From Venatoribacter cucullus (GTDB lineage: Bacteria; Pseudomonadota; Gammaproteobacteria; Pseudomonadales; Oceanobacteraceae): 64,000 nt of DNA. The notes beneath the pieces were generated by a model. That model had not been told where the DNA came from. It saw nothing but the letters and a program-made list of their open reading frames with translations, and did not search any database. The position numbers and the translations under genes were made by a program. Position 1 is the first letter of the stretch, and every line of letters starts with the position of its first letter. The stretch lies in the NCBI RefSeq assembly GCF_016132445.1, contig NZ_CP046056.1:1240001-1304000 (forward strand), read 5' to 3'. Of the stretch, positions 46,236 through 57,230 are shown piece by piece.

Positions 46236-47400
46236 ATTCAATCTCCGGGCTGTACAGCAAGTGGCGTTGCCACAGTTGTACCAATAAGTTGCGCAACGGT
46301 TCACTGCCAGCCAAGGCCTGCAGCTGTTCTGATTGATAGTGGCTGTGGTTGGCCAGATACGCAACGCCGGCGCTGTCGCTGGCAGGCAATGCCCAGCTCA
46401 TGCCCAGGGCAAAAAAGCGGCAGTTATCGCCGTGCTGGCTGTAGGCAAAACGCGCAAATTCGGAACGGCGCCATGGTTGGTATTCCTGCAGCTCTTCGTC
46501 CAGTTCTTCCCAGCTGGCGTCATCGCGCGGTTCGGGTAACTGTTCCGGGTATTTGGGTTCGCTCATCAGCTTACCCAGAATGGTTTGCAGACGTTCTTCG
46601 TCATCAAACGCGCTGATCAGCAGTTGTTTCAGGCGGGCGGTGGCATCGGCCCCGATGCGGCCCGGCTCAGCCTGAGGCTGTAAGTCGGCATCCGTGTAAC
46701 GGCAGTCTTCACTGCTGCTGGCCAAAATATCGTCCAGCGCCGCTTGCGCCAGTTCCGCCTGGGACGGGGCGCGGAAGCCGATGCTGTAGGTCATGCACTC
46801 GCCTTGGGCGATGCCGTAATGCGCCAGTTGCGGCGGCAGGTAGAGCATGTCGCCGGGGTTCAGTACCCAGCGCTCGGTTTCGTCAAACTGTTCCAGTACA
46901 CGGATTTTCGGGCCTTGCAGAATGGGCGATTGTTCGCTGCATATCTGACCGATACGCCATTCGCGCTGGCCTTCGGCTTGCAGCAGAAACACATCGTATT
47001 GGTCGTAATGCGGGCCTACCGAGCCGCCATCGACGGCGTAACTGATCATCAGGTCGTCGATGCGCCAGGACGGAATAAAACGGAAATGTTCCAGCAGGTC
47101 GGCGGCTTCGGGAATCCAGTGATCCACGGCCTGCACCAGCAGCGTCCATTTGTTTTCCGGCAGGCTGCGGTAGTCGTCTTCGGTGAAGGGGCCCTTGCGG
47201 ATTGACCAGGGGCCGTCCTTGCCTTGCTCTTCGACGATGCGGGATTCGATTTCTTCTTCCAGACTGAGGCCGGCCAATTCCTGTGAGCTGAGCAGGGGAG
47301 TAAAGCCCGGCCAGGCATTACGGATGACTACCGGTTTTTTTTGCCAGTAGTCGCGCAGGAATTCTTCAACGCTTAAATGACCGAGGACGTGCATAGACAT
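46225..47400 (-). CDS. roxA: RoxA, ribosomal protein uL16 3-hydroxylase (cupin/JmjC)
   Basis: A 391-residue Fe(II)/2-oxoglutarate oxygenase hydroxylating an Arg of ribosomal protein L16 (E. coli YcfD). The N terminus LGHLSVEEFLRDYWQKKPVVIRNA is diagnostic. The iron site HxD...H is in GPHYDQYDVFLLQ and PPQLAHYGIAQG. The C-terminal winged-helix-like part is present, so length is as usual (~373-390). Coupled to the GNAT gene downstream. Confidence 0.92.
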   Translation of the reverse strand: MSMHVLGHLSVEEFLRDYWQKKPVVIRNAWPGFTPLLSSQELAGLSLEEEIESRIVEEQGKDGPWSIRKGPFTEDDYRSLPENKWTLLVQAVDHWIPEAADLLEHFRFIPSWRIDDLMISYAVDGGSVGPHYDQYDVFLLQAEGQREWRIGQICSEQSPILQGPKIRVLEQFDETERWVLNPGDMLYLPPQLAHYGIAQGECMTYSIGFRAPSQAELAQAALDDILASSSEDCRYTDADLQPQAEPGRIGADATARLKQLLISAFDDEERLQTILGKLMSEPKYPEQLPEPRDDASWEELDEELQEYQPWRRSEFARFAYSQHGDNCRFFALGMSWALPASDSAGVAYLANHSHYQSEQLQALAGSEPLRNLLVQLWQRHLLYSPEIEFAD

Positions 47401-47436
47401 TACTCAACTCTGAAAATGAATGAACGGAAAATCAAT

Positions 47437-47460
47437 AAAAAAGCCTCCCGCAGGAGGCTT
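47437..47460 (-). terminator. Terminator after purB
   Basis: AAGCCTCC-CGCA-GGAGGCTT stem; on the minus strand six T follow. Confidence 0.9.
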
Positions 47461-47474
47461 ATATCAGGTGCAGT

Positions 47475-47568
47475 TTCAGGTGCTGCTTGAGCAACCGTGT
47501 GCGCCACGGATGGCGCACTCGAGCCCCCAGGGATGGGTTTACGGCGAGTTGCACAAGCAGTGCCTGAA
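47475..47568. repeat. 94-bp palindromic intergenic element
   Basis: Arms of 21 bases (47475-47495 and 47548-47568) are inverted copies with three mismatches. They enclose a perfect hairpin GTGCGCCA-CGGA-TGGCGCAC (47499-47518) and a C-rich/G-rich stretch. It sits between purB and its terminator. The form suggests a repeated extragenic palindrome, or a purB 3' RNA element. Confidence 0.65.
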
Positions 47569-47595
47569 GCTAGCACTAGCTGAGATAAGCAGCGC

Positions 47596-49677
<2,082 letters not shown>

Positions 49678-49701
49678 GCAAGGTCTGTTATCTGCTCTGC
49701 C

Positions 49702-50538
49702 TCAGCGCAGAGCGATAGCGCCTTTATTAACCCCTTCAAAGGCCTTTACCTTCACATTGGCTTGTGGGTGTCCGGCTTTAATAACCGCCGCCAGATGGCT
49801 GGCAATGAATTCCACCGTGGTGTCGGTGTTCATCAGGTAGCAGCGTGACGCTGGCATGCTCAGGCGGAACTCGCCCTGGCGGGCGGTGTAGGCAAATTCA
49901 TACTGGCCATCGTTCAGGGCGATGGTGTCTTCTTCGGTGGCCAGATAAATATCGGCCCAGCGTTCGGCCCATTCTTGTTCCAGTTCGGCGCTGCGCCGAT
50001 CGTTCAGCCAGATCTGAATGCGCGAACGGTGTCCGTGGGCGATGCGCTGGCAGTTGCCGTTGTGTTTTTTCAGGCCGTGGCTGTAATGGTAAAACGCACC
50101 GTCGATGGCTTCCGGCTCAAAACTCAGACGCAGTTGTTCCACGTTCACAGGAAACTGTCCGCGCAGTTGTTCGCGACACCACTGGGCTACGGATTGGGCG
50201 GTGATGCTGGCGGCATCGACCAGTGCCACTGCCTCACGCGGGGCGTCCATCTTAATATGCTCACCGTTATCCAGTTGCCACTCTAACTGCACACGCTCGC
50301 CGTTGTTCTGCAAACGCAGCGCCGGTGATTGCACCGGTACCAGCAGGCGGTGGTCAACCTCAAGATCCAGCCAGTTGCGCAGGGTTTTCTTTACAATGCC
50401 GAAATCGCAGATCATGCCTTCGTCATCGAGCGCGCCATCCAGCAGGGCGGAGGCCCACCAGGTTTCCCCGACAATGCCGCGGTGGGCATCGAGGTAGCTG
50501 AAATCGACGTTGGTGAGTTGATCGACAAAAAGTTGCAT
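49702..50538 (-). CDS. Tandem T-fold 6-pyruvoyl/carboxy-tetrahydropterin synthase-like protein
   Basis: A 278-residue protein made of two QueD/PTPS-like halves. Half 1 (~1-85) has the CDFGIVKKTLRNWLDLEVDHRLL block, which gives the catalytic Asp-His, but has GETWW where LHGH would stand. Half 2 (~125-278) has SHGLKKHNGNCQRIAHGHRSRIQIW, with zinc His residues and nucleophilic Cys, and TTVEFIASHLAAVIKA plus the pterin-anchoring Glu in KAFEGVNKGAI, but no DFG/DH block. Together one full active site would result. Usual QueD has ~120 residues in one domain. A role in queuosine or folate-related pathways is inferred; queF is 11 kb away. ATG at 50538 or 50544. Confidence 0.75.
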   Translation of the reverse strand: MQLFVDQLTNVDFSYLDAHRGIVGETWWASALLDGALDDEGMICDFGIVKKTLRNWLDLEVDHRLLVPVQSPALRLQNNGERVQLEWQLDNGEHIKMDAPREAVALVDAASITAQSVAQWCREQLRGQFPVNVEQLRLSFEPEAIDGAFYHYSHGLKKHNGNCQRIAHGHRSRIQIWLNDRRSAELEQEWAERWADIYLATEEDTIALNDGQYEFAYTARQGEFRLSMPASRCYLMNTDTTVEFIASHLAAVIKAGHPQANVKVKAFEGVNKGAIALR

Positions 50539-50799
50539 GAGCATTCCGCAGCCGCTGGCTGAAACAGGGTGGTTAAACGCCGGCATTTTAGCCTAAAGGC
50601 GGGCGGGCGTCACAGGCTGGCTTTCTATGATTTATATACCGTTATCTTTCCAGGTGGCTGCGGGTGGTTAGCAGTCATCGGGCAGTTCCTGTATACTTCG
50701 GCGTCCTGATTTGCTCATTGCCACCTGTTCCGGGTCGGTAATGACAACTTTCCACATCCGGCATCAGCCGGTTGAGACTGCTACTTTTGAGGCTTAACA

Positions 50800-52977
50800 A
50801 TGACTGGATACGTTCAGAAAGGTGGTATTCAGGTCGCACAGGCTCTGTACGACTTTGTGAATGAAAAAGCGATTCCGGGTACCGGTATCGATGCAGAAGC
50901 ATTCTGGGCTGGTTTTGATGCCCTGGTGAATGATCTGGCGCCGAAAAACAAGGCATTGCTGGCCAAACGTGATGACCTGCAAGCCAAGATCGATGCTTAC
51001 CACACTGAGCGCAAAGGTCAGCCGCACAACGCGGCCGAATACAAAGCGTTCCTGCAGGAAATCGGTTACCTGCTGCCGGAAGGCGAAGCCTTCGAAGCCA
51101 CAACCGCCAACGTTGAGCCGGAAATCGCCACCATGGCAGGCCCGCAGCTGGTTGTACCGGTGATGAATGCCCGTTTCGCCCTGAATGCGGCCAACGCCCG
51201 TTGGGGGTCTCTGTACGATGCCTTGTACGGCACCGACGTCATTTCTGAAGAAGGCGGCGCGGAAAAAGGCACCGGTTACAACAAAGTCCGTGGCGACAAA
51301 GTGATTGCCTGGGCCCGTGCCTTCTTGGACACCGCTGCACCGCTGATGTCCGGCTCTCACGCTGACAGCACCAACTATGCCATTGAAGCTGGCAAGCTGG
51401 TTGTGACCCTGAAAGACGGTTCAACTACCAGTCTGAAAGTAAGCTCACAGCTGGTGGGTTATGTGGGTGAGTTCAAAGCCCCGACCGCCATCCTGCTGAA
51501 AAACAACGGCCTGCATTTTGAAATCCAGATCGATGCCACCTCTCCGGTCGGTTCGACCGATGCCGCTGGCGTTAAAGACATCCTGATGGAAGCGGCACTG
51601 ACCACCATTATGGATTGTGAAGACTCGGTTGCTGCTGTAGATGCCGCTGACAAGGTTGTTACTTACAGCAACTGGCTGGGTCTGATGAAAGGTGACCTGG
51701 CTGAATCGGTAAGCAAAAACGGCAAAACCTTTACCCGTACCATGAACGGCGACCGCGAATACGTGGGTCTGAACGGCGAAACCATCCGCCTGAAAGGCCG
51801 CTCCATGCTGTTCATTCGTAACGTTGGCCATCTGATGACCAACCCGGCGATGCTGGATAAAAACGGCAACGAAGTACCGGAAGGCATTATGGATGCCATG
51901 GTAACTACTCTGGTTGCCATCCATGACCTGAAAGGCAACGCGCCGTTCCGCAACTCCACCACCGGTTCTGTGAACATCGTTAAGCCGAAAATGCACGGTC
52001 CGGAAGAAGTGGCGTTCGCCAACGAACTGTTTGGCCGCGTTGAAGACGCACTGGGTCTGCCACGTTTCACCATGAAAATGGGCATCATGGACGAAGAGCG
52101 TCGCACCACCGTCAACCTGAAAGAATGTATCCGTGCTGCCAAAGACCGCGTGGTGTTCATCAACACCGGCTTCCTGGACCGTACCGGTGACGAAATCCAT
52201 ACCTCTATGCTGGCCGGTGCTTTTGTACCCAAGTCACAGATGAAACAGCAGGTGTGGATCAACGCTTACGAAAACTGGAACGTCGACACCGGTCTGGAAA
52301 CGGGCCTGCAGGGTCGCTCCCAGATTGGTAAGGGTATGTGGGCAATGCCGGACGAAATGGCTGGCATGATGGAACAGAAAATCGGTCACCCGAAAGCCGG
52401 TGCCAACACCGCCTGGGTTCCCTCCCCGACGGCGGCCACGCTGCACGCCACTCACTACCATCAGGTGAACGTGTTTGAAGTTCAGAACGAACTGAAAAAC
52501 CGTGCCCATGCGTCTGTTGACGACATCCTGACCATCCCGCTGATGACTGCTGAGCAGGCCAAAGCACTGACCACTGAACAGATTCAGAAAGAACTGGACA
52601 ACAACTGTCAGGGTATTCTGGGTTATGTGGTGCGCTGGATTGACCAGGGCGTTGGTTGCTCGAAAGTACCGGACATCAACAACATTGGCCTGATGGAAGA
52701 CCGCGCGACTCTGCGTATTTCTTCTCAGCACGTTGCCAACTGGCTGGAGCACGGTATTTGTACCCGCGAACAGGTTGAAGACAGCCTGAAGCGCATGGCC
52801 GCTATCGTTGACCAGCAAAACGCCGGTGACCCGCTGTACATCAACATGGCTCCGGCCTTTGATGGCATTGCGTTCCAGGCCGCGTCTGACCTGATCTTCA
52901 AAGGTAAAGAGCAACCCAGTGGTTACACTGAGCCGCTGCTGCACGCTTACCGTCTGAAGTTCAAAGCCTCCCGCTAA
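50800..52977 (+). CDS. glcB: GlcB, malate synthase G
   Basis: A 725-residue monomeric malate synthase joining glyoxylate and acetyl-CoA. The block [18 protein letters not shown] holds the metal-binding acids, [23 protein letters not shown] and [17 protein letters not shown] are typical of isoform G (723 residues in E. coli), and the catalytic Asp lies in the C-terminal [11 protein letters not shown] region. The 261-base gap upstream (50539-50799) has a TATACT hexamer (50693-50698) and no gene. Isocitrate lyase is not in the window; glcB completes the glyoxylate shunt or glycolate use. Strong terminator follows. Confidence 0.97.
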   Translation: MTGYVQKGGIQVAQALYDFVNEKAIPGTGIDAEAFWAGFDALVNDLAPKNKALLAKRDDLQAKIDAYHTERKGQPHNAAEYKAFLQEIGYLLPEGEAFEATTANVEPEIATMAGPQLVVPVMNARFALNAANARWGSLYDALYGTDVISEEGGAEKGTGYNKVRGDKVIAWARAFLDTAAPLMSGSHADSTNYAIEAGKLVVTLKDGSTTSLKVSSQLVGYVGEFKAPTAILLKNNGLHFEIQIDATSPVGSTDAAGVKDILMEAALTTIMDCEDSVAAVDAADKVVTYSNWLGLMKGDLAESVSKNGKTFTRTMNGDREYVGLNGETIRLKGRSMLFIRNVGHLMTNPAMLDKNGNEVPEGIMDAMVTTLVAIHDLKGNAPFRNSTTGSVNIVKPKMHGPEEVAFANELFGRVEDALGLPRFTMKMGIMDEERRTTVNLKECIRAAKDRVVFINTGFLDRTGDEIHTSMLAGAFVPKSQMKQQVWINAYENWNVDTGLETGLQGRSQIGKGMWAMPDEMAGMMEQKIGHPKAGANTAWVPSPTAATLHATHYHQVNVFEVQNELKNRAHASVDDILTIPLMTAEQAKALTTEQIQKELDNNCQGILGYVVRWIDQGVGCSKVPDINNIGLMEDRATLRISSQHVANWLEHGICTREQVEDSLKRMAAIVDQQNAGDPLYINMAPAFDGIAFQAASDLIFKGKEQPSGYTEPLLHAYRLKFKASR

Positions 52978-52995
52978 GGCAGGTTGCTTAAAAAG

Positions 52996-53020
52996 AGCCC
53001 GGAACCTTCCGGGCTTTTTA
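52996..53020 (+). terminator. Terminator after glcB
   Basis: AGCCCGGAA-CC-TTCCGGGCT stem followed by TTTTATT. Confidence 0.93.
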
Positions 53021-53126
53021 TTGCCTGTTGTTCATGTAAACAGGCAGTAAAACCGGCCGTGGGGCTGTTTAGGCCAGACGCCGGCAGGTACAATCCGTTG
53101 GCTTTCTTACAAACAGAATAATAATT

Positions 53127-56123
53127 ATGAAACAGACCTCCCGACGTTCCGCCGTCTTTATGGCTGCAGTGTTTATGGCCGTTACGCTGGCTGGTTGCAG
53201 TGGTAACAGTTCATCTTCATCAGGCCGGCAACCCGTCACCCCGAATTATGTTAATGGCTACCTGGGTACGGCCAATATCCGCAATGCCACGGTGTATGCC
53301 GTGCCGGTTAACGTGCAGGGCCAGCCCGGTACTGAGCTGGATAAACTGAACCAACAGGTTTATCTGGGCGAAGTCACCAGCTCGGACGTGCAGGGTTATT
53401 ACCGGGTGCGGGTTGCCCAGCAGGATATTGGCAAAGCCATGGTGCTGATTGTGCAGGGTAAAGACGCCGGCACCACCACGGCGGTATGTGAACTGACCCT
53501 GGGCTGTGCCGATGGCTGGGCCTACAAACAAGCCAAAGACGTCGCCAGCGATTTCAGCCTGACCGCGGCGGTCGGCAATGTGCAGAACAACACCCGCATT
53601 AACATCAACTGGCTGACGCATCTGGCCGCTGACCATGCCTACACCAGTTACATTGATGATGATGATGATGATGATAATGATAATGGTAATGGGCAAGCAA
53701 CCACGCCCACTGAAGGCATGTTTACCCCGTTCACTATTGAGCGCGGCAATATCTGGTTAAGCCGTCAGTTTGGTCTGAGCGATGTGGTATCGGTACGTCC
53801 GATTGCACCATCGGAGATGCACAATGATCCAGGCCTTAGTGCTGTTATCCGCCAGGAAGGTATTCTGTACGGCTTACTTCTGGCTGCTGGTCAGCAATTG
53901 GCACTTGATGCTGACCAGAATGAGGTTGAGTGGTTGCGCGATGTGGTTGCTCAGCAGCGCCAGTTGGGCGGTCAATTATATCTGAACAATTCCAGCGGGT
54001 TTTCAATGGCAGCCCTTTATCAGGCTGCGCTGGGTATCGCCGAACAGCATCAGCAACGGTTGCAATCGTCTTCTCTGGCTGTACCGCCGCAGCTGCCTGC
54101 GGTGATTGAAATTCTGCGTAATCAAGCCAATCAGTTATCGGCTCTCGCTGAGGGTACTCGTTCTGACATCCGTGTTGATGCTGCAGAGATTAATAACTGG
54201 GTTGATCGTTTTAAGCAGGCCGAAGAGTTTTTGACCGATCTGAACCAGCGCTTGCTGAATTTCAGCGGCGATGACCCGAAAACCTGTGGCCTTTATACGG
54301 GTGATGATTGCGTTAACAGCTTTGTTGACCCGGCCTATGTGGAAAAAACCGTTGATTATTACGATGGCCTGGAAGCCCTGTACCGTAAGGTCGGGCCGGG
54401 GCTGGATATCGCTGTGGAAAGGCTGCGCGATCATGCGTTGGATTTTATCCGCTGCCTGAATGGCGCAACCTGTATCAGCGCGAATTTCAACGCCACCGCC
54501 AAAACCTACAGCGTCGATAGACTTACCCTGACGGTGAAAGGGGTGCTGGTGGGCCTGGATGGCGAAGTGGCCGGTAAATTTAACGCCTTTGATGTCGAGA
54601 TTACCGGCACTCAGACGGTGAGCTATGTGAACGGGAATGGTGAGCGCCAAACCCTGTACGTGGCCTATCAACCCGTTAAAAATGCCGGCACCAATACAGA
54701 AAGCAAAGCCCGTTTGCGGCTGGTGTATAACAACGCTTTCACGCAGCCGCCGCTCACCGCAGTGGATGATGGCAGTGGCATCTTGCCATCCGGTTATACC
54801 GAAGCGCTGGGTTTTGATCTTGAGTGGCCGCTGGTGGAAATTACCTTTAATGGCGAACAGGAAACGCTGGATTTTTATCTGGCGGCCAAATTAATCGGCG
54901 TTAAAGACGCTCTCGAACCGACCAGCCTGTATCACTACAACCTCACCGAGCTGTCGCTGCGTACCCGGGTACAGGGCGAGCCGCTGGGTAGCTTTAATGA
55001 GCAGGGCGTCTCCGGTGATTTACGCAATCAGGCCGAGCTGACCTTCAGTCTGAAGCCTAATAACGCCGCCAACTATTATTCCCCCACGCCCTGGCCGCGC
55101 AGTGCCGATTATTTTCAGGCCCGCGAAGGGTTCGTGGCGGATGACACCACCCCGGTGCGGGAAACCGGTTTGTTCAGATATCGACTATTGGATAATCAGA
55201 GCATTGTGCTGAGCGCCACCGAAGCCGGCGTCGAAACCCGGGTAACAGCGAATTACCTGGAAATTGAAACCCCGGGGCTGGGTATTAACCGCTTTGAATT
55301 ATTCACCACCGATGATCAGAAGATGCTGCGAAAATGTTCCATTGAACGCGATGAAGATGGCCGGTCACGGGAGCTGAAAAAAATCTGTACCTCGCCCAAC
55401 AGCGTTGTGGACGATTTTGATCTGATCAAGGATCTGATTAACGGCGAAGAAGATTATCTGGGCCTGTTTGCTATTCCCGGTCGCGGGGCCTATAAGCCGG
55501 ATTTTCCAGCAAGCATTGACTGGAGTGATGATGATGATGTCGTTATCGACGGTATTCTGCGCGCTTCCTTTGTGCAGGGGCTGGACCAGCTGAACTTGCG
55601 CGTGGCGCATGAGCTGGTGGATATGGTGAACAATGTAGCCACCCGCGCACCGCGCGCCATCGTCAATGTGCGGGTCAACCGGCCCACGGTCGATAACTGG
55701 GAAGTGGCCATTGCTGCTGGTTACGATTATGACTATCTGGTCGATGTGCTGCCCACCGGCACCCGGGCGCAAAGCTTGTATTTATCTTATCTGGTACGTG
55801 ATCTGGGCGGGCAGGGCGATAAGCGTTTCTTTACCGAACTGGGCAGCCTGATCGTGTTCCGTGGCGGAGTTAAGCTGTTCACCAATGACGAAAAGGGCGA
55901 AAGCATTGGCGTCACGCTGGCTTCAAGGGTCGACTACGAACTGGGTGATGAAAGCACCCCCTGCGGTTATGCCAACCGTGATCAGTTGGTGGCGGTGGCC
56001 GGCAGCTGTGACGCCGTTGGCTATATTACTTTCCGCAATGCGCTGGTGGCGGTCATCCGCGAAGAACGGGGCGTGTACGTGGCCCGCTTCAGCGACGGCC
56101 GTTTTATTGTGCTGGGAGTCTGA
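53127..56123 (+). CDS. Large outer-membrane-type lipoprotein, function unknown
   Basis: A 998-residue secreted protein. The N terminus has a type II signal peptide (basic MKQTSRRS, hydrophobic 9-20, lipobox LAGC with Cys24) followed by a Ser-rich linker; no Asp at +2, so outer-membrane sorting is likely. An early beta-rich region (~35-150) looks like an Ig/carboxypeptidase-regulatory-type fold (NVQGQPGTELDKL). Residues 177-183 are seven Asp in a DDDDDDDNDNGNG stretch, possible calcium site. The rest is mixed helical (~200-440) and beta-rich (~450-998). I recognise no enzyme motif. The next gene, only six bases on, encodes a barrel-like protein, so the two probably act together at the outer membrane. 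Confidence 0.8.
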   Translation: MKQTSRRSAVFMAAVFMAVTLAGCSGNSSSSSGRQPVTPNYVNGYLGTANIRNATVYAVPVNVQGQPGTELDKLNQQVYLGEVTSSDVQGYYRVRVAQQDIGKAMVLIVQGKDAGTTTAVCELTLGCADGWAYKQAKDVASDFSLTAAVGNVQNNTRININWLTHLAADHAYTSYIDDDDDDDNDNGNGQATTPTEGMFTPFTIERGNIWLSRQFGLSDVVSVRPIAPSEMHNDPGLSAVIRQEGILYGLLLAAGQQLALDADQNEVEWLRDVVAQQRQLGGQLYLNNSSGFSMAALYQAALGIAEQHQQRLQSSSLAVPPQLPAVIEILRNQANQLSALAEGTRSDIRVDAAEINNWVDRFKQAEEFLTDLNQRLLNFSGDDPKTCGLYTGDDCVNSFVDPAYVEKTVDYYDGLEALYRKVGPGLDIAVERLRDHALDFIRCLNGATCISANFNATAKTYSVDRLTLTVKGVLVGLDGEVAGKFNAFDVEITGTQTVSYVNGNGERQTLYVAYQPVKNAGTNTESKARLRLVYNNAFTQPPLTAVDDGSGILPSGYTEALGFDLEWPLVEITFNGEQETLDFYLAAKLIGVKDALEPTSLYHYNLTELSLRTRVQGEPLGSFNEQGVSGDLRNQAELTFSLKPNNAANYYSPTPWPRSADYFQAREGFVADDTTPVRETGLFRYRLLDNQSIVLSATEAGVETRVTANYLEIETPGLGINRFELFTTDDQKMLRKCSIERDEDGRSRELKKICTSPNSVVDDFDLIKDLINGEEDYLGLFAIPGRGAYKPDFPASIDWSDDDDVVIDGILRASFVQGLDQLNLRVAHELVDMVNNVATRAPRAIVNVRVNRPTVDNWEVAIAAGYDYDYLVDVLPTGTRAQSLYLSYLVRDLGGQGDKRFFTELGSLIVFRGGVKLFTNDEKGESIGVTLASRVDYELGDESTPCGYANRDQLVAVAGSCDAVGYITFRNALVAVIREERGVYVARFSDGRFIVLGV
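53655..53675 (+). repeat. GAT trinucleotide repeat (7 copies) in the lipoprotein gene
   Basis: Seven GAT codons in a row encode poly-Asp, followed by AAT/GAT alternation. Frame is kept whatever the copy number. Confidence 0.95.
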
Positions 56124-56129
56124 TCCGCT

Positions 56130-57173
56130 TTGTGGCATTACCGGTCACCTCTGGCCGTATTGACTGGCCTGTTAGTCACCGGCTGGCCGTCGGTGTCAGT
56201 GCAGGCCGCGGAGGTGTTTGCCAGCATCGGTCTGCACAGTTCTTCAGAGCCGGTGCCGGTGTACGACATGGTGCATGGCTGGGGTGATGACGTTCGCCGT
56301 GGCCGTTACGCCTGGGCGGATGGGCGGGTTCAGTCCGGTTTCCTGGCGCAGGGCTGGATGGTCGCCTGGGAGCGGCGCTGGCATTACGATTTCCGCTTTG
56401 GTGCAGAAACCGCCGAATTTTATGGCCGCCTTGAACAGGGGGATAACCGCCCGGGGGATTACCGGCTGCAACTGCAGGCTACGGCATTACAGATGCGTGG
56501 TGTGCGGGCCGGTTATGAGTTTGAATGGCAGCGTTTTCGTGTGCAGCCGGTGGTCAGCCTTTACCGGGTTGATCAATATCAGGCCGGCCATTTACAGGGC
56601 TTTGCTGATTCTGCTGCGCTGGAGTCCGCCTCGGTGCTGCTGGATTACCACTTTGATGACGACAAATTACTGGGTTGGCCAACCGCGCCGGAAGACGGGC
56701 ACGGGGTCAGCGCCGATCTGAACCTGGCCTATAACGGCCTGCGCTGGCAGTTGGAACTGCAACTGCAGGATCTGTGGAGCCGTATGGAGTTGCCGGCTGC
56801 GGCCTTTACCCGCGGCTGTATCAATCTGGGCGGTGCGGAAAACCCGGTGTGCAGCAGCGGCAATGCGGTGGCTGGTAACTCCGGCTATGCCGATTACCGC
56901 ACCGAACTGCACTACAGCGGCCAGTTGCGGGCTGCGGATACCGACCTCGGGTTGCAGTTTACGGCGTTCTGGCATGACCGTTACCAGCGCATCAGTGCAC
57001 AGAAAAACTGGCGCACCAGAATTGGTGAGCTGGGGCTGTCGGCGCATTCCACGGCGCAGCTGGGGCTGCACTGGAGCAGTAACTGGCATCAGCTGGCGCT
57101 GGTTACTGACCAGGCCGACTGGCAACAAGCCCGGCATCTGCAGCTGCAGCTGGCGTTGCGGTATCCGTGGTAG
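56130..57173 (+). CDS. Outer-membrane beta-barrel-like protein
   Basis: A 347-residue exported protein with a signal peptide (cleavage near SVQA-AEV, residue ~26) and many alternating, aromatic-rich strands (VAWERRWHYDFRFGAETAEFYGRL; VRAGYEFEWQRFRVQPVVSLY). The last residue is Trp in LQLALRYPW, as a barrel-assembly signal. Two Cys (RGCINLGGAENPVC) may form a disulfide. No named family recognised; a copper-resistance or LptD-like role is not supported. TTG is the start because it alone precedes the signal peptide, with GGGAG upstream. Six bases separate it from the lipoprotein gene, hence one operon. Confidence 0.7.
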   Translation: MWHYRSPLAVLTGLLVTGWPSVSVQAAEVFASIGLHSSSEPVPVYDMVHGWGDDVRRGRYAWADGRVQSGFLAQGWMVAWERRWHYDFRFGAETAEFYGRLEQGDNRPGDYRLQLQATALQMRGVRAGYEFEWQRFRVQPVVSLYRVDQYQAGHLQGFADSAALESASVLLDYHFDDDKLLGWPTAPEDGHGVSADLNLAYNGLRWQLELQLQDLWSRMELPAAAFTRGCINLGGAENPVCSSGNAVAGNSGYADYRTELHYSGQLRAADTDLGLQFTAFWHDRYQRISAQKNWRTRIGELGLSAHSTAQLGLHWSSNWHQLALVTDQADWQQARHLQLQLALRYPW

Positions 57174-57230
57174 AGGCCCGGCGCGCTGAAATCCGGTATC
57201 ATCGGGCCTCTTTGATCAGCTGAATCCACC

